From Methylophaga sp. (lineage in GTDB: Bacteria > Pseudomonadota > Gammaproteobacteria > Nitrosococcales > Methylophagaceae): 33,332 bases of DNA. The position numbers were made by a program, and so were the translations under genes. The DNA is taken from contig JAGXHJ010000110.1 of assembly GCA_024636315.1 (NCBI GenBank), positions 1 through 33,332 of the forward strand. Reading direction: 5' to 3'. Numbering within the stretch: the first letter of the stretch is position 1; every line of letters begins with the position of its first letter. Below the pieces are notes generated by a model. That model was not told the DNA's origin. It did no database searches and saw only the letters and a list, made by a program, of their open reading frames with translations. Below, piece by piece: positions 17,372 to 25,787 of the stretch.

Positions 17372-18793
17372 TTACGGAAAAGTCACAGGATCAGGCTTAT
17401 TACCCCGACCTAAGGTACTATCGACAATAACTTCAGCTTGCCGCTTGCCCATCATAAACGCTTCATCTTGCGTCATTGCGGGTTTAAATGTTTCTGCTAC
17501 TTCTGCTACGCCATTATCTTTTTTCAAATAAATAGTCTGAGTTGGGTAGGCAAACTCTACATCTAATTGTTTAGCTAATCGTAAGATATCGACTAAAAAA
17601 CGATGACGTTCTCTTAATTCCGTATTCCAATCGGGTGTTTCCCAAAATACATAGACCAGAATATCGAGTGATGCAGGGCCATATTCGTTGAAATAAACAT
17701 GGTAATAATCTTTTCGCATATAGGGATGAAGCTGAATTAAGGTGCGAACACCTTCGCAAAACGCATCGATTTTTTCCGGTGTTGTGGCATAGGTCAACGA
17801 CAACATCGTTCTCATACGGCGATAACGGCGCGCACCCATATTATCAATTTTAGTCGTCGTAAGTAAGGCATTAGGCAGCGTTATCAATGAGTTATAAAAC
17901 GTTCTGATCCGCGTACTTCTAAAACCAACTTCTTCGACAGAACCTTCAACATCACCAATCACCACCCAATCACCAATATGAAAGGGACGGTCAAGCAATA
18001 CGGTTAAGGAACCAAAAAAGTTACCTAATAAATCTTTAGCCGCTAGAGCAAATGCCAAGCCACCTAAACCAAGCCCAGCTAATAAGCTACTTACATCAAC
18101 ATTTAAATTATCAGCAACAAAGACAATGCCTATCACCACCACAAATACTTTAAGACTTTTTGTCACCATGGGTACTAACAAGTCGTCAAATTTCGTTGCG
18201 GTCTTACTGACTTTTTTCATCAGTAAGGCATCTAAAATATCAACCAGACGGAAGGCACTCCATATCCCTGACAGACTCACCAATAATTTGACCGCAATCG
18301 AAATAATTGACCAGGCTAAATCAGGTAAAGCTAACAAGCTCAAGCCAGCCCACCAGACCATTGCCATTGCCATCAAGCCCAGTGGTCTCAATACTGAGCT
18401 ATCTATATTTTGAAAATCTGCGTGACGTTTTAGCCAATTCATCATGTTTATTTTTAATAACCATGCAACCGTCTTATCAGCTATTGAGCCCAATATAATA
18501 ACGAAAAGTAGTCCCATCCACTGCCAATATTCCAGTAAAAATCCGCCCTTTAAAACCGAAGGTAATAACGAACGAAGATCAATATCTGTAATCGGTTGTA
18601 TCAGATGACTTAAAGCTGAATCATCAGTAGTGATTATCACATCTTGTGCAACAACAGCATTTTTATCATTGGTAGCAACACTGTTCGCTACACCTACATG
18701 TGAAACAGTAGCATTATTAGCGTTAGCATACGCACTGCCATTGATGCCGATAGATGACATTAATAACAGACAAATTACAAACATATATCTCAT
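17372..18793 (-). CDS. MscS-family mechanosensitive ion channel with signal peptide
   Basis: 473 aa. A signal peptide (residues 1-23, ending SAYA) precedes a periplasmic stretch, then at least four membrane segments between about 85 and 265. The pore-lining TM3 is LLAGLGLGGLAFALAAKDLL, and the cytoplasmic beta domain starts NFFGSLTVLLDRPFHIGDWV and continues VEEVGFRSTRIRTFYNSLIT, both diagnostic of MscS. The protein is longer than E. coli MscS (286 aa) and resembles MscM/YbdG-like forms. It releases solutes on hypo-osmotic shock. The start ATG lies one base after the nagZ stop, with AAAGAGAG as ribosome site, so it is co-transcribed with nagZ. ATG 18784 is an alternative start. Confidence 0.88.
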   Translation of the reverse strand: MRYMFVICLLLMSSIGINGSAYANANNATVSHVGVANSVATNDKNAVVAQDVIITTDDSALSHLIQPITDIDLRSLLPSVLKGGFLLEYWQWMGLLFVIILGSIADKTVAWLLKINMMNWLKRHADFQNIDSSVLRPLGLMAMAMVWWAGLSLLALPDLAWSIISIAVKLLVSLSGIWSAFRLVDILDALLMKKVSKTATKFDDLLVPMVTKSLKVFVVVIGIVFVADNLNVDVSSLLAGLGLGGLAFALAAKDLLGNFFGSLTVLLDRPFHIGDWVVIGDVEGSVEEVGFRSTRIRTFYNSLITLPNALLTTTKIDNMGARRYRRMRTMLSLTYATTPEKIDAFCEGVRTLIQLHPYMRKDYYHVYFNEYGPASLDILVYVFWETPDWNTELRERHRFLVDILRLAKQLDVEFAYPTQTIYLKKDNGVAEVAETFKPAMTQDEAFMMGKRQAEVIVDSTLGRGNKPDPVTFP

Positions 18794-18794
18794 G

Positions 18795-19838
18795 TTAAAT
18801 TAACTCTCTTTCAGGATCAGGGGCATAACTCAATACGGTGTTTGCCGCTTCTTTCCATTGTTGACTGGCAAATAATTCTTCCCTCTCCATACCATGTCGA
18901 CCGTGTAATCGAACTAATCTCATATGTCTAAGTGCATCATCTTTCACTTTCAAGCCATCTATCACTTGAATAACACTTTCGGGTTTATTACAGACCAACA
19001 CCATGTCACAACCGGCATCCAATGCCGCTTCTGCACGTTCTAAACTATTGCCCATTACCGCGGCACCTTCCATACTGAGATCATCACTCAATACCGCACC
19101 TTGAAAACCTAAACGATCACGTAAAATTTCTTTGATCCAAAACGGTGAAAAACCGGCTGGTAAACTATCACTTTGTTCATAAACAATATGGGCCGGCATA
19201 ATGCCTGCTAACTCTGTTTGGCATAAGCGGCTAAAGGGTAAAATATCAGCTTGAATCATATCTTCGAAATGGCGTGAATCAACGGGTAAACCTAAATGCG
19301 AGTCCACTTCAACTGCCCCATGACCGGGAAAATGTTTACCAACTGCCGGCATCCACGCTCGTTTCATACCTTGAATATAGGCATAAGCCATTGAAGCTAC
19401 GGCTTCAGGATCACGATGAAAAGCACGATCACCAATTATTTCACTAACGCCATAATCTAAATCTAAAACAGGGGCAAAACTAAAATCGACACCCACAGCC
19501 CGTAATTCAGCCGCCATCAACCAGCCGGTTTTTTCAGCATATTCCAGTGTTTGTTTGGGATGTTGCATATAGTGTTTACCCAATGCGCCAATCGGTGGCA
19601 AGCGGGTAAAGCCTTTCCTGAATCGCTGAACGCGACCACCTTCGTGATCAACTGAAATAATCAGGTGAGGTTCCCGCAAAGCACGAATACTGGCAGTCAG
19701 TACGGCAACTTGTTCGGGGGATTCATAATTACGGCTAAATAAGATGACACCACCAACCAATGGATGGCGCAATATGTCACGTTCTTGTTCGCTTAGTTCC
19801 AAACCAAGCACATCGACCATTAATGGGCCTAATGTCAT
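18795..19838 (-). CDS. nagZ: Beta-N-acetylhexosaminidase NagZ (glycoside hydrolase family 3)
   Basis: 347 aa (E. coli 341). The N-terminal MVDVLGLELSEQERDILRHP and VGGVILFSRNYES are typical NagZ. The signature KHFPGHG at 168-174 is followed by VDSHLGLPV, which supplies the catalytic Asp/His dyad (179-181); the nucleophile Asp is in VLSDDLSMEGAA near residue 250. There is no signal peptide, so it is cytoplasmic. It removes GlcNAc from GlcNAc-anhydroMurNAc-peptides imported during peptidoglycan recycling, and in some bacteria it influences AmpC beta-lactamase induction. It starts 11 bases after a signal-less YkuD enzyme gene and is followed by mscS after one base, an apparent three-gene operon. 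Confidence 0.95.
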   Translation of the reverse strand: MTLGPLMVDVLGLELSEQERDILRHPLVGGVILFSRNYESPEQVAVLTASIRALREPHLIISVDHEGGRVQRFRKGFTRLPPIGALGKHYMQHPKQTLEYAEKTGWLMAAELRAVGVDFSFAPVLDLDYGVSEIIGDRAFHRDPEAVASMAYAYIQGMKRAWMPAVGKHFPGHGAVEVDSHLGLPVDSRHFEDMIQADILPFSRLCQTELAGIMPAHIVYEQSDSLPAGFSPFWIKEILRDRLGFQGAVLSDDLSMEGAAVMGNSLERAEAALDAGCDMVLVCNKPESVIQVIDGLKVKDDALRHMRLVRLHGRHGMEREELFASQQWKEAANTVLSYAPDPERELI

Positions 19839-19849
19839 ATTCCAACCCT

Positions 19850-20326
19850 TTATTCATGGATATACACACGCGTACCTGGAATAACCAAATCGAACAGCGT
19901 CAGTAAATCCTTATTATGCATACGAATACAACCATGAGATAACGGTATGCCCATAGGCAAGCTGTCTGGACATCCATGGATGTAGATAAAACGTTGCATT
20001 GTATCAACATTTACCAATCGATTTTTGCCCAATTCCAGTCCGCTAAGCCATAAAATACGCGTCAGTATCCAATCGCGCTTAGGAAATAGCCTTCCCAGTT
20101 CAGGTCTATATATCTCACCAGTAGGACGACGACCGACAAATACCGTATTCTCAGCTTGACCAGCACCAATACAGGCGCGAATCACATGCATGCCTCGCGG
20201 CGTACAACCGCTATTTTTTTGCTCTCCGGCACCATTTAAAGCCGTAGACACAGAAGATTCAAACAGGAGATTGCCGTCATTGGTTAGCATGCAGGTTTGC
20301 AGAGTAATAGAAATATCGAGAATCAT
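19850..20326 (-). CDS. Signal-less YkuD enzyme, possibly an ElsL-type cytoplasmic L,D-carboxypeptidase
   Basis: 158 aa that consist of little more than the YkuD domain. The catalytic motif is HG (117-118) followed by SHGCIRM with Cys133 as nucleophile. No signal peptide or membrane segment is present. Upstream in frame a TAA lies 8 codons before ATG 20326 and no better start exists, so the lack of export signal is not a start-site error. Most L,D-transpeptidases are periplasmic and form 3-3 crosslinks or attach Braun lipoprotein. Short cytoplasmic YkuD proteins such as Acinetobacter ElsL instead trim the terminal D-Ala from recycled muropeptides. Its place 11 bases ahead of nagZ supports the recycling role, as an inference. 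Its ribosome site is weak. Confidence 0.75.
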   Translation of the reverse strand: MILDISITLQTCMLTNDGNLLFESSVSTALNGAGEQKNSGCTPRGMHVIRACIGAGQAENTVFVGRRPTGEIYRPELGRLFPKRDWILTRILWLSGLELGKNRLVNVDTMQRFIYIHGCPDSLPMGIPLSHGCIRMHNKDLLTLFDLVIPGTRVYIHE

Positions 20327-20683
20327 AGAATGGAGTATAACCTCAAATTATTTGAATGGCGTTTTAGAATAGCTAAAACGATAAGCCACAAATAATGCCC
20401 GCTTTTAGGTTGATTATTCATTTAGAGCAAATTATAGTCCATCTATGTATAAGAATTACAGGGAGTTTTTATTCCCCCTTGATAAAAAGACAACATCAAA
20501 TACAAATAGATCCATCTGGCACTGTTGAGTGGCTTACTATCTTCACTTGTGGCAACTTACTACGTGGGAGAAGCTGCATGCAAGTTAACAAAAGACATCA
20601 AACTCACTCCAGCCACAAAAAGCCTGCTACCATTGGGACGCTAGTACCTCACACACCTTACTGTAATCGTTATAGGCCTTAAT
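20327..20683. other. Intergenic region without a credible gene
   Basis: These 357 bases separate the YkuD gene (minus) from the unknown 254-aa gene (plus). A 95-codon plus-strand frame at 20395-20682 has no ribosome site, no hydrophobic or domain pattern and irregular composition (many His/Thr/Arg), so I do not call it. The region must hold two divergent promoters; I found no convincing pair of boxes. I see no tRNA, integrase site or long repeat. Confidence 0.5.
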
Positions 20684-21448
20684 ATGCCTCTCAATAAACG
20701 AAAAGAAACTCTGTTATCGATGGTCGATAAGGCGCCTAAGAATAGTAGAAGTTCAATCAAGCATGCTTGGGTTCAAATTGACAAAGCAAGATTGCTTGCT
20801 GGCATAGATAATGAAATGTCAGCGTTTCGTGCAATTACAGCAGAGGAAGAGGCTGCAACGGGAATAATTAGAGAACTCCAAAACCTTGAATATAATAATT
20901 CAAAAATGTTGAATTCATATAACCATTCTCACAAAGCTGGTATTTGGCACCTTTTACTAGTTGTTTCTGGTTTTATGCATGAGATTGGAGCGGGAGATAT
21001 ATTGAAACTCGTCGTCTCAGAAGGTAGTGATGTCTTAAAAGGAAAATTGATCATTTCTTTTCCCTCGTTAATCCCTGGAGATTCCCGCTGGGTAAGCCCT
21101 ACACCTCCTCTTAACATGAATATCACCAACAACCAAAAAAGGGTCGGTTTTAAAAAACAAACTGTTGTGTTAGCTAGCGTAAAGTCAGCAACAACATTGC
21201 GGAAATTAATAGAACGAGAAGCGAACATTAGAAACGAGCTAATCTATGCATCTCATGAGGGCATTCCAAACGTCAAAGATTCGCCGATTGCATTTATTGA
21301 CGAGCGAGAAAACAGAGTAATGGTTCTAACGTATGCTTATTTGCTCATTTCTCAATATCGAGAAAAACAAATATTCGTTCAACAATGTTTGGATGCATAT
21401 CTACAGTTATTAGGAAAAAACGTCGATGATCTTCACCCATCCCTGTAA
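20684..21448 (+). CDS. Unrecognised 254-aa cytoplasmic protein, possibly HEPN-like
   Basis: 254 aa from ATG 20684, with a modest AGG 8 bases upstream. No signal peptide or membrane helix is evident. Residues 28-75 (AWVQIDKARLLAGIDNEMSA, FRAITAEEEAATGI, NHSHKAG) form an amphipathic helical stretch. This pattern of a helical domain with an Ala/Glu-rich 'TAEEEAA' core recalls HEPN-like conserved proteins of accessory regions, but this is a resemblance from memory. A Pro-rich middle section (SPTPPLNMNITNN) and a helical C-terminus (YAYLLISQYREKQIFVQQCL) follow. It is a lone gene flanked by poorly coding DNA between housekeeping and membrane genes, which suggests an acquired gene. No function is assigned. 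Confidence 0.6.
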   Translation: MPLNKRKETLLSMVDKAPKNSRSSIKHAWVQIDKARLLAGIDNEMSAFRAITAEEEAATGIIRELQNLEYNNSKMLNSYNHSHKAGIWHLLLVVSGFMHEIGAGDILKLVVSEGSDVLKGKLIISFPSLIPGDSRWVSPTPPLNMNITNNQKRVGFKKQTVVLASVKSATTLRKLIEREANIRNELIYASHEGIPNVKDSPIAFIDERENRVMVLTYAYLLISQYREKQIFVQQCLDAYLQLLGKNVDDLHPSL

Positions 21449-21542
21449 CAAAACTGAAAATTTGACATATTTAAGAAAGATATATGGATACTTCACACTG
21501 GCTACTTTCATGAACAATCGCTTTATCTAATCTAGTATTTAG

Positions 21543-22334
21543 TTACTTACCAACACTATTCAGAAGCTCAGTCATTACCCCTTGATTTACTTGTATGAGG
21601 CCACGTTTTGGTCGATCAAGATCAATAATAATGAAAACTATCAATGTGATTAATAACGAAACCAATATTATTGGTGCGATGACACGTTTGCCACTTAGCC
21701 CAGCGGAATAGCCCATTATCCCGCCAGATGAAATAAAGACAATAAATAGCAAGGCTAATACCACTTCTGGCACGTGCATTTGAAGTAAGGCATTTCTCTT
21801 GCCTTGACTGTCAATGACATCATTTAGCGATTTGACAAATGCCCCTGTTGTTACGGGCCGCGGATCGTCATTTGTTGCTGAAATAGCTAGTGACCATAAT
21901 GCACTTTGTAAATCGCTAATTCTTTTATTGTAGTCATTACGCTCTTCTAGCTTCGTAAGGTCTAACTTACCTATGGATACGCGTAAATTTACATATTCCT
22001 GGAATAATTTACTAGCATCCTTTCGATATTGTTCTGGTAATAATTGAACTCGTAATACAGCCGTACCTATTGCGTTAGCTTCATCAATCAAGGCCATGCT
22101 TCTATTATCATAGCGTTGCATAGACATGCTAAACGTAAACCCAAGTAACAGTGCCAACAAACCTAGTACGCTGGCCTGAATAGAACCCGTAAGTGCTTTA
22201 ACATCACTATCAGTATGGGACTGAATAAAACGACCCGACCTAAAACCAATTTCGTTGAAGAGAATAATGGCAACAAACAGTGCTAATGCAATCGAAACAC
22301 TGCTGAAGCCATAAAGTAATTCATGTTCGTACAT
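21543..22334 (-). CDS. DUF4239 (bestrophin-like) integral membrane protein
   Basis: 263 aa with AGGA 6 bases before ATG 22334. Membrane segments lie at about 7-27, 50-70, 183-205 and 212-234, with a large loop between the second and third. The motif SIQASVLGLLALLLGFTFSM, followed by RYDNRSMALIDEANAIGTAV and later LRVQLLPEQYR, is the hallmark of DUF4239 proteins, often labelled bestrophin-like. Their function is not established; an ion channel role is only a structural guess. The gene stands alone, convergent with the 254-aa gene and 207 bases downstream of mxaL, and no terminator is clear on either side. Confidence 0.75.
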   Translation of the reverse strand: MYEHELLYGFSSVSIALALFVAIILFNEIGFRSGRFIQSHTDSDVKALTGSIQASVLGLLALLLGFTFSMSMQRYDNRSMALIDEANAIGTAVLRVQLLPEQYRKDASKLFQEYVNLRVSIGKLDLTKLEERNDYNKRISDLQSALWSLAISATNDDPRPVTTGAFVKSLNDVIDSQGKRNALLQMHVPEVVLALLFIVFISSGGIMGYSAGLSGKRVIAPIILVSLLITLIVFIIIDLDRPKRGLIQVNQGVMTELLNSVGK

Positions 22335-22541
22335 ATTTATCCTAATCGACTCAAACGCTATGTTTTATGAAACCTATGGCCGCATAACTATTATATCGAT
22401 TAAATATTTCATACTTTGTAATAAGACGCAACATTCCAGAAGTTTGGGCGCTGTGGATAATAAACGGTTTCTTATTTTTGAGCTGTCGAGCGTACTTCAA
22501 TATCCCATATAATCTCAGGTCGGGAAGTTAGTTAAACATAT

Positions 22542-23471
22542 TTAGTCCCGAAAATACCGAATAGGGAAGTACATTAAGATAAGTAAAAATAATGCAATTC
22601 CAATGAACCATGGTGCCCAGTTATAGTTAACCACTTGGTCACGCGTTTTTACTTTTTGTTTCAGTGCATCGATAACAGTATTTGATTTCGAAGGCGACAT
22701 CACATAATCAAAATCGAGCATTTTTGCCAACTTTTCTAGATGTGATTTTTTCTGTGATGACAAATGTTCATTGCGCGGTTTTGCCGCACGAACCTCTGGT
22801 GACTCATTTCGAAGCGAGGCATAAACATCTTCATGCATAACGTCATTTTGCTGCCAGAAACCCTCATCTGTTCCGTCAATATCATGTTTCGGAATGGGTA
22901 ATAATTTGTCACCACCAATCCCTACAAATACACCCGTTACGTCACCAATTTTGCCTTGATATTTTGGATAAAGGCTTTCGTGTAAAGGGGGAGCTTCATG
23001 GCCATCCGTAATGAAAACCACATCAGGACTAGGCTCCATAAGTTTTGCTTGGTCAATGGCAACAAATGCCGCTTTTGACACCTCACTTGATAATGCCCAT
23101 GCCATATTTCCATTAATTTTAGAAAGCATTTGAGTCAAGTCGTTATAACTCGCACACACTTCGACAGGATTAATTAACACTAAACTCCGTGCTTCACTAA
23201 ACGCAGCCAGTCCAACATGAGAACCGCAAGGCAATTGTTGTAAGGTTTGTTTTGTATATTCTGTTGCCCAAGTTAAACGACTGATTGTTTGCCCATCTTG
23301 CTCAACATCTTTTACATCCATACTTTGCGTAATATCAATGACAAACAATAAGTCCATGACTTTTATTGTGCGATCCGTACGAGGAAACCACAATGCCGCC
23401 ATAATTAACGCAACCACCAGCAACATCAACATCGCTGAAGCAATAATGCGTGATTGATAAGTTAACTTCAT
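22542..23471 (-). CDS. mxaL: MxaL-like von Willebrand A domain protein
   Basis: 309 aa. Membrane helices at about 10-28 and 285-305 flank a periplasmic vWA domain. The MIDAS motif DITQS is in LLFVIDITQSMDVKD, and the domain continues through QLPCGSHVGLAAFSEARSL, AWALSSEVSKAAFVAIDQAK and VVFITDGHEAPP, then GVFVGIGGDKLLPIPKHD and EGFWQQNDVM, which are typical of MxaL. In Methylobacterium mxaA, mxaK and mxaL mutants make inactive methanol dehydrogenase lacking calcium. It is the last gene of the cluster, overlapping mxaK by 4 bases. Similar MxaL-MxaK-MoxR clusters also occur in non-methylotrophs, so the methanol role depends on the rest of the genome. Confidence 0.75.
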   Translation of the reverse strand: MKLTYQSRIIASAMLMLLVVALIMAALWFPRTDRTIKVMDLLFVIDITQSMDVKDVEQDGQTISRLTWATEYTKQTLQQLPCGSHVGLAAFSEARSLVLINPVEVCASYNDLTQMLSKINGNMAWALSSEVSKAAFVAIDQAKLMEPSPDVVFITDGHEAPPLHESLYPKYQGKIGDVTGVFVGIGGDKLLPIPKHDIDGTDEGFWQQNDVMHEDVYASLRNESPEVRAAKPRNEHLSSQKKSHLEKLAKMLDFDYVMSPSKSNTVIDALKQKVKTRDQVVNYNWAPWFIGIALFLLILMYFPIRYFRD

Positions 23472-24004
23472 GGTAAATCAACCCTAAAACCAACCGCATG
23501 AACGACAACACCTCCGCCTTTAGACTTATCAGATGCTTCTGTTAGCGGCGGTTCTTCTGGCACCATCAACAATGCTAATTCTAAGTTAAAACGTGCATCC
23601 CACAGCGATGAGTTTATTAGCAATGCATTACGATAATCTTGTTTCGCAAGGCCTACTAATGAAATTCGTGCGGTGTCATCCGCTGCCATCGCTTGCGCTT
23701 CACGCAAATGAATATTGCCACGATTAAAGTACGTAGCGGCTTCTAATTCTGGATCATCCGTTTCCAATACTGTGGTCAATCTTTCTAAGGCTGATTCAGG
23801 TTTACCTTGTTCAACATCACGAAATGCTTGTGAAAATTGTGCTTTAAAATGTTCGGGCACTAATTCAGATTCGACGTCACCACTAATGAAGGCATTAACC
23901 TTATTTGTCTGCCACAAGGCGTATCCTGCTTGACCAATAGCAATCACACTGATGACAATAATAGCGACTAATAACCAATGTGCTAAATGAAATAATTTAT
24001 TCAT
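23468..24004 (-). CDS. mxaK: MxaK-like membrane-anchored TPR-type protein
   Basis: 178 aa. A membrane anchor lies at about residues 8-30. The periplasmic part contains helical repeats (FRDVEQGKPESALERLTTVL, AATYFNRGNIHLREAQAM, LAKQDYRNALLINSSLWDAR, FNLELALLMVP) of TPR character. The C-terminus VVVHAVGFRVDLP matches the conserved short 'GF...LP' ending of MxaK proteins. It overlaps mxaA and mxaL by 4 bases on each side (ATGA), so the three are translationally coupled. The known role is in calcium insertion or maturation of methanol dehydrogenase, probably as a scaffold for the vWA proteins. Confidence 0.72.
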   Translation of the reverse strand: MNKLFHLAHWLLVAIIVISVIAIGQAGYALWQTNKVNAFISGDVESELVPEHFKAQFSQAFRDVEQGKPESALERLTTVLETDDPELEAATYFNRGNIHLREAQAMAADDTARISLVGLAKQDYRNALLINSSLWDARFNLELALLMVPEEPPLTEASDKSKGGGVVVHAVGFRVDLP

Positions 24005-24864
24005 GCGAGCATCTCCTTAACACGACAAGCTTTAGCTAGTTTCCTCACCCTATCGACATCAGGTCCTTCCTGTGAATTTCGAGCAAAAAAGTGTTGTTCT
24101 GATTGCGTATAAAATAACGCGATGTCTTTCTGTAATGGTTGCAACCATGGGCGCTGTTTGATAAATGCCTCTAACTCACCATAGACCACAACCGTACCAG
24201 CTGTATGATTAAAGGCCGTATGTAAAATACGCGTCGCTTGATCCGGCGTCACAGCATGGAATTTCAGGCGTGACAAATCATGAACAGCTTGAGCAAATGG
24301 TTGGCGGTTTTTAGTTTTCCAGCCAAAGTGCCACAAGGCTAATATCAATCCCGACACAATGGCGGTTAATACAAAGATCTGTAGGCGTTTTACCGATTCA
24401 TCAGTTGAAATTAATGTCGGTTTCATATCAGGTTTAGCGGTGATGTTTTCTACACCCTCGTCAACTGCTAATGATGGCCCAATTGTAATAGGTGTCGTCG
24501 GTAGTGTAAGCCACTGTCCATCAGCTTGTTTCACATCAAACCTAGGAGTCTCAATTGCCGTATTTTTTAAGGGTACATTGACAATCTGAAAGTGGAATAT
24601 TAAGTGTGACGTTGTCCGATCAGTCGTCTTCAAATATAACCAAGTACCATATCGTTTGTCTTCTAAAGGCAAGCTAGAATCATCAATACCTTGCTCTAAT
24701 GTCGTTAAATCGATTTTAACCGTTACATCATCACCCAATAACAATCCCCATGTACGATCAACGGATACATTAAGCGAATTATCAGCGGCGACGCTCATTC
24801 CAGAATAAAACGTAACGACAATGAATATCACGTATTTTAAGATGTTATATCTTAATTTTATCAT
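24001..24864 (-). CDS. mxaA: MxaA-like methanol dehydrogenase maturation protein
   Basis: 287 aa. A signal peptide (about 1-27, ending VAA-DN) is followed by a beta-rich periplasmic domain whose opening VSVDRTWGLLLGDDVTVKID matches the family. A membrane helix lies at about 162-182, then comes a cytoplasmic helical domain (QPFAQAVHDLSRL, ATRILHTAFNHTAGTVVV, FFARNSQEGPDVDRVRKLAK). This architecture is that of MxaA and related proteins in MoxR-vWA clusters. AGGA 7 bases before ATG 24864 overlaps the end of mxaS, which stops 2 bases earlier; mxaK overlaps by 4 bases. In Methylobacterium MxaA is needed for calcium incorporation into methanol dehydrogenase. In that genus mxaC follows mxaA; here it does not. 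Confidence 0.75.
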   Translation of the reverse strand: MIKLRYNILKYVIFIVVTFYSGMSVAADNSLNVSVDRTWGLLLGDDVTVKIDLTTLEQGIDDSSLPLEDKRYGTWLYLKTTDRTTSHLIFHFQIVNVPLKNTAIETPRFDVKQADGQWLTLPTTPITIGPSLAVDEGVENITAKPDMKPTLISTDESVKRLQIFVLTAIVSGLILALWHFGWKTKNRQPFAQAVHDLSRLKFHAVTPDQATRILHTAFNHTAGTVVVYGELEAFIKQRPWLQPLQKDIALFYTQSEQHFFARNSQEGPDVDRVRKLAKACRVKEMLA

Positions 24865-24866
24865 TA

Positions 24867-25739
24867 TTAATTCCTACCTAAAAAGTAGTTTGTAAGTTGC
24901 TCGCCAGTCACATCACCATCGGTAAATAATGGTCTGACTCGATGACGCATAAAGCATGCTGTTAACTGTTCAAAATGCTCATCTATGGTTTGTTGCCAGC
25001 GTTTTTTAATACTTGGACGCATCCACAGGCTACGTCTTTCGCCTGTTTCTGAATCACGCATTTCTGTCCAACCAGCATGCGATGGCAAATGATTAACATC
25101 ATCATGTTTCCAAACAACCGGTATCACGGTATAACGTGATAGTTGTCTTAAGGCCTTATCAAGCACATCAATATCACAACAAAAGTCAGACGCAAGAAAT
25201 ACGATTGCATGTTTACTAGTAATCATATTGGCCGCATGAATCAAACCATCAATGCCAGGGGAATTTGCTGGCGCTGCATCACGAATCATATCGGCAGCTA
25301 TCGTCGGCATACTCCGCTGACGCGTAGGCATCATATGTACATCGTGACGTAAACCTGAATCAAACCCCGCCAAACCAAAGCGATCACCCAAGCCAACCGC
25401 GGAATGAGCAACTAGCTGTGTCAAATTAGCTAACTGTTCATGATTCACATTGGATATTGCCATCGAACGTGATAAATCAGCCATTACCCACAAGGTGATC
25501 GGTGAGCGCTGTTGATAACGTTTAACGAGGTAATTATCTCTGCCTGTCGCCATATTACTTCGAATTGAAGCCCGTAAATCTAAACGCCGAGGATCAGGAT
25601 AATCAAACAGATCAGAAAAACCTGCAAAGCTATCTCCCGTACCTAATGACTTACCATAATGAACGCCTGGTAAGCTACCGTAGACCTTATGCGGATAACG
25701 ATAGCTAAACTCGTCTTGTCGCTTTTTATTTTCACTCAT
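24867..25739 (-). CDS. mxaS: MxaS-like DUF58 protein with vWA fold
   Basis: 290 aa, no signal peptide, predicted cytoplasmic. The DUF58 core begins RRLDLRASIRSNMATGRDNY, and a MIDAS-like motif DLSRS is in VMADLSRSMAISN. The block IVFLASDFCCDIDVLDKALR, followed by LSRYTVIPVVWKHDD, corresponds to the second half of the vWA fold. AAGG 10 bases upstream serves ATG 25739. DUF58 proteins are the usual partners of MoxR AAA+ ATPases, and MxaS sits directly after MxaR in all mxa clusters that I recall. It probably links the ATPase to the membrane vWA proteins. Its substrate here, presumably methanol dehydrogenase, is inferred from the cluster. Confidence 0.8.
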   Translation of the reverse strand: MSENKKRQDEFSYRYPHKVYGSLPGVHYGKSLGTGDSFAGFSDLFDYPDPRRLDLRASIRSNMATGRDNYLVKRYQQRSPITLWVMADLSRSMAISNVNHEQLANLTQLVAHSAVGLGDRFGLAGFDSGLRHDVHMMPTRQRSMPTIAADMIRDAAPANSPGIDGLIHAANMITSKHAIVFLASDFCCDIDVLDKALRQLSRYTVIPVVWKHDDVNHLPSHAGWTEMRDSETGERRSLWMRPSIKKRWQQTIDEHFEQLTACFMRHRVRPLFTDGDVTGEQLTNYFLGRN

Positions 25740-25787
25740 ATTTAAGCCCTTTAAGCCCTATATAGATTGATAAATTAGGGTTACGGT

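Noticed and set aside
20395-20682. 95-codon plus-strand open frame ahead of the 254-aa gene
   Set aside because: No ribosome site, no domain-like or hydrophobic pattern, and scattered residues typical of chance frames.
20640-20683. Integron attC or attachment site just before the 254-aa gene
   Set aside because: A GTTATAGGC-like stretch is present but no matching inverse core or hairpin structure could be found.
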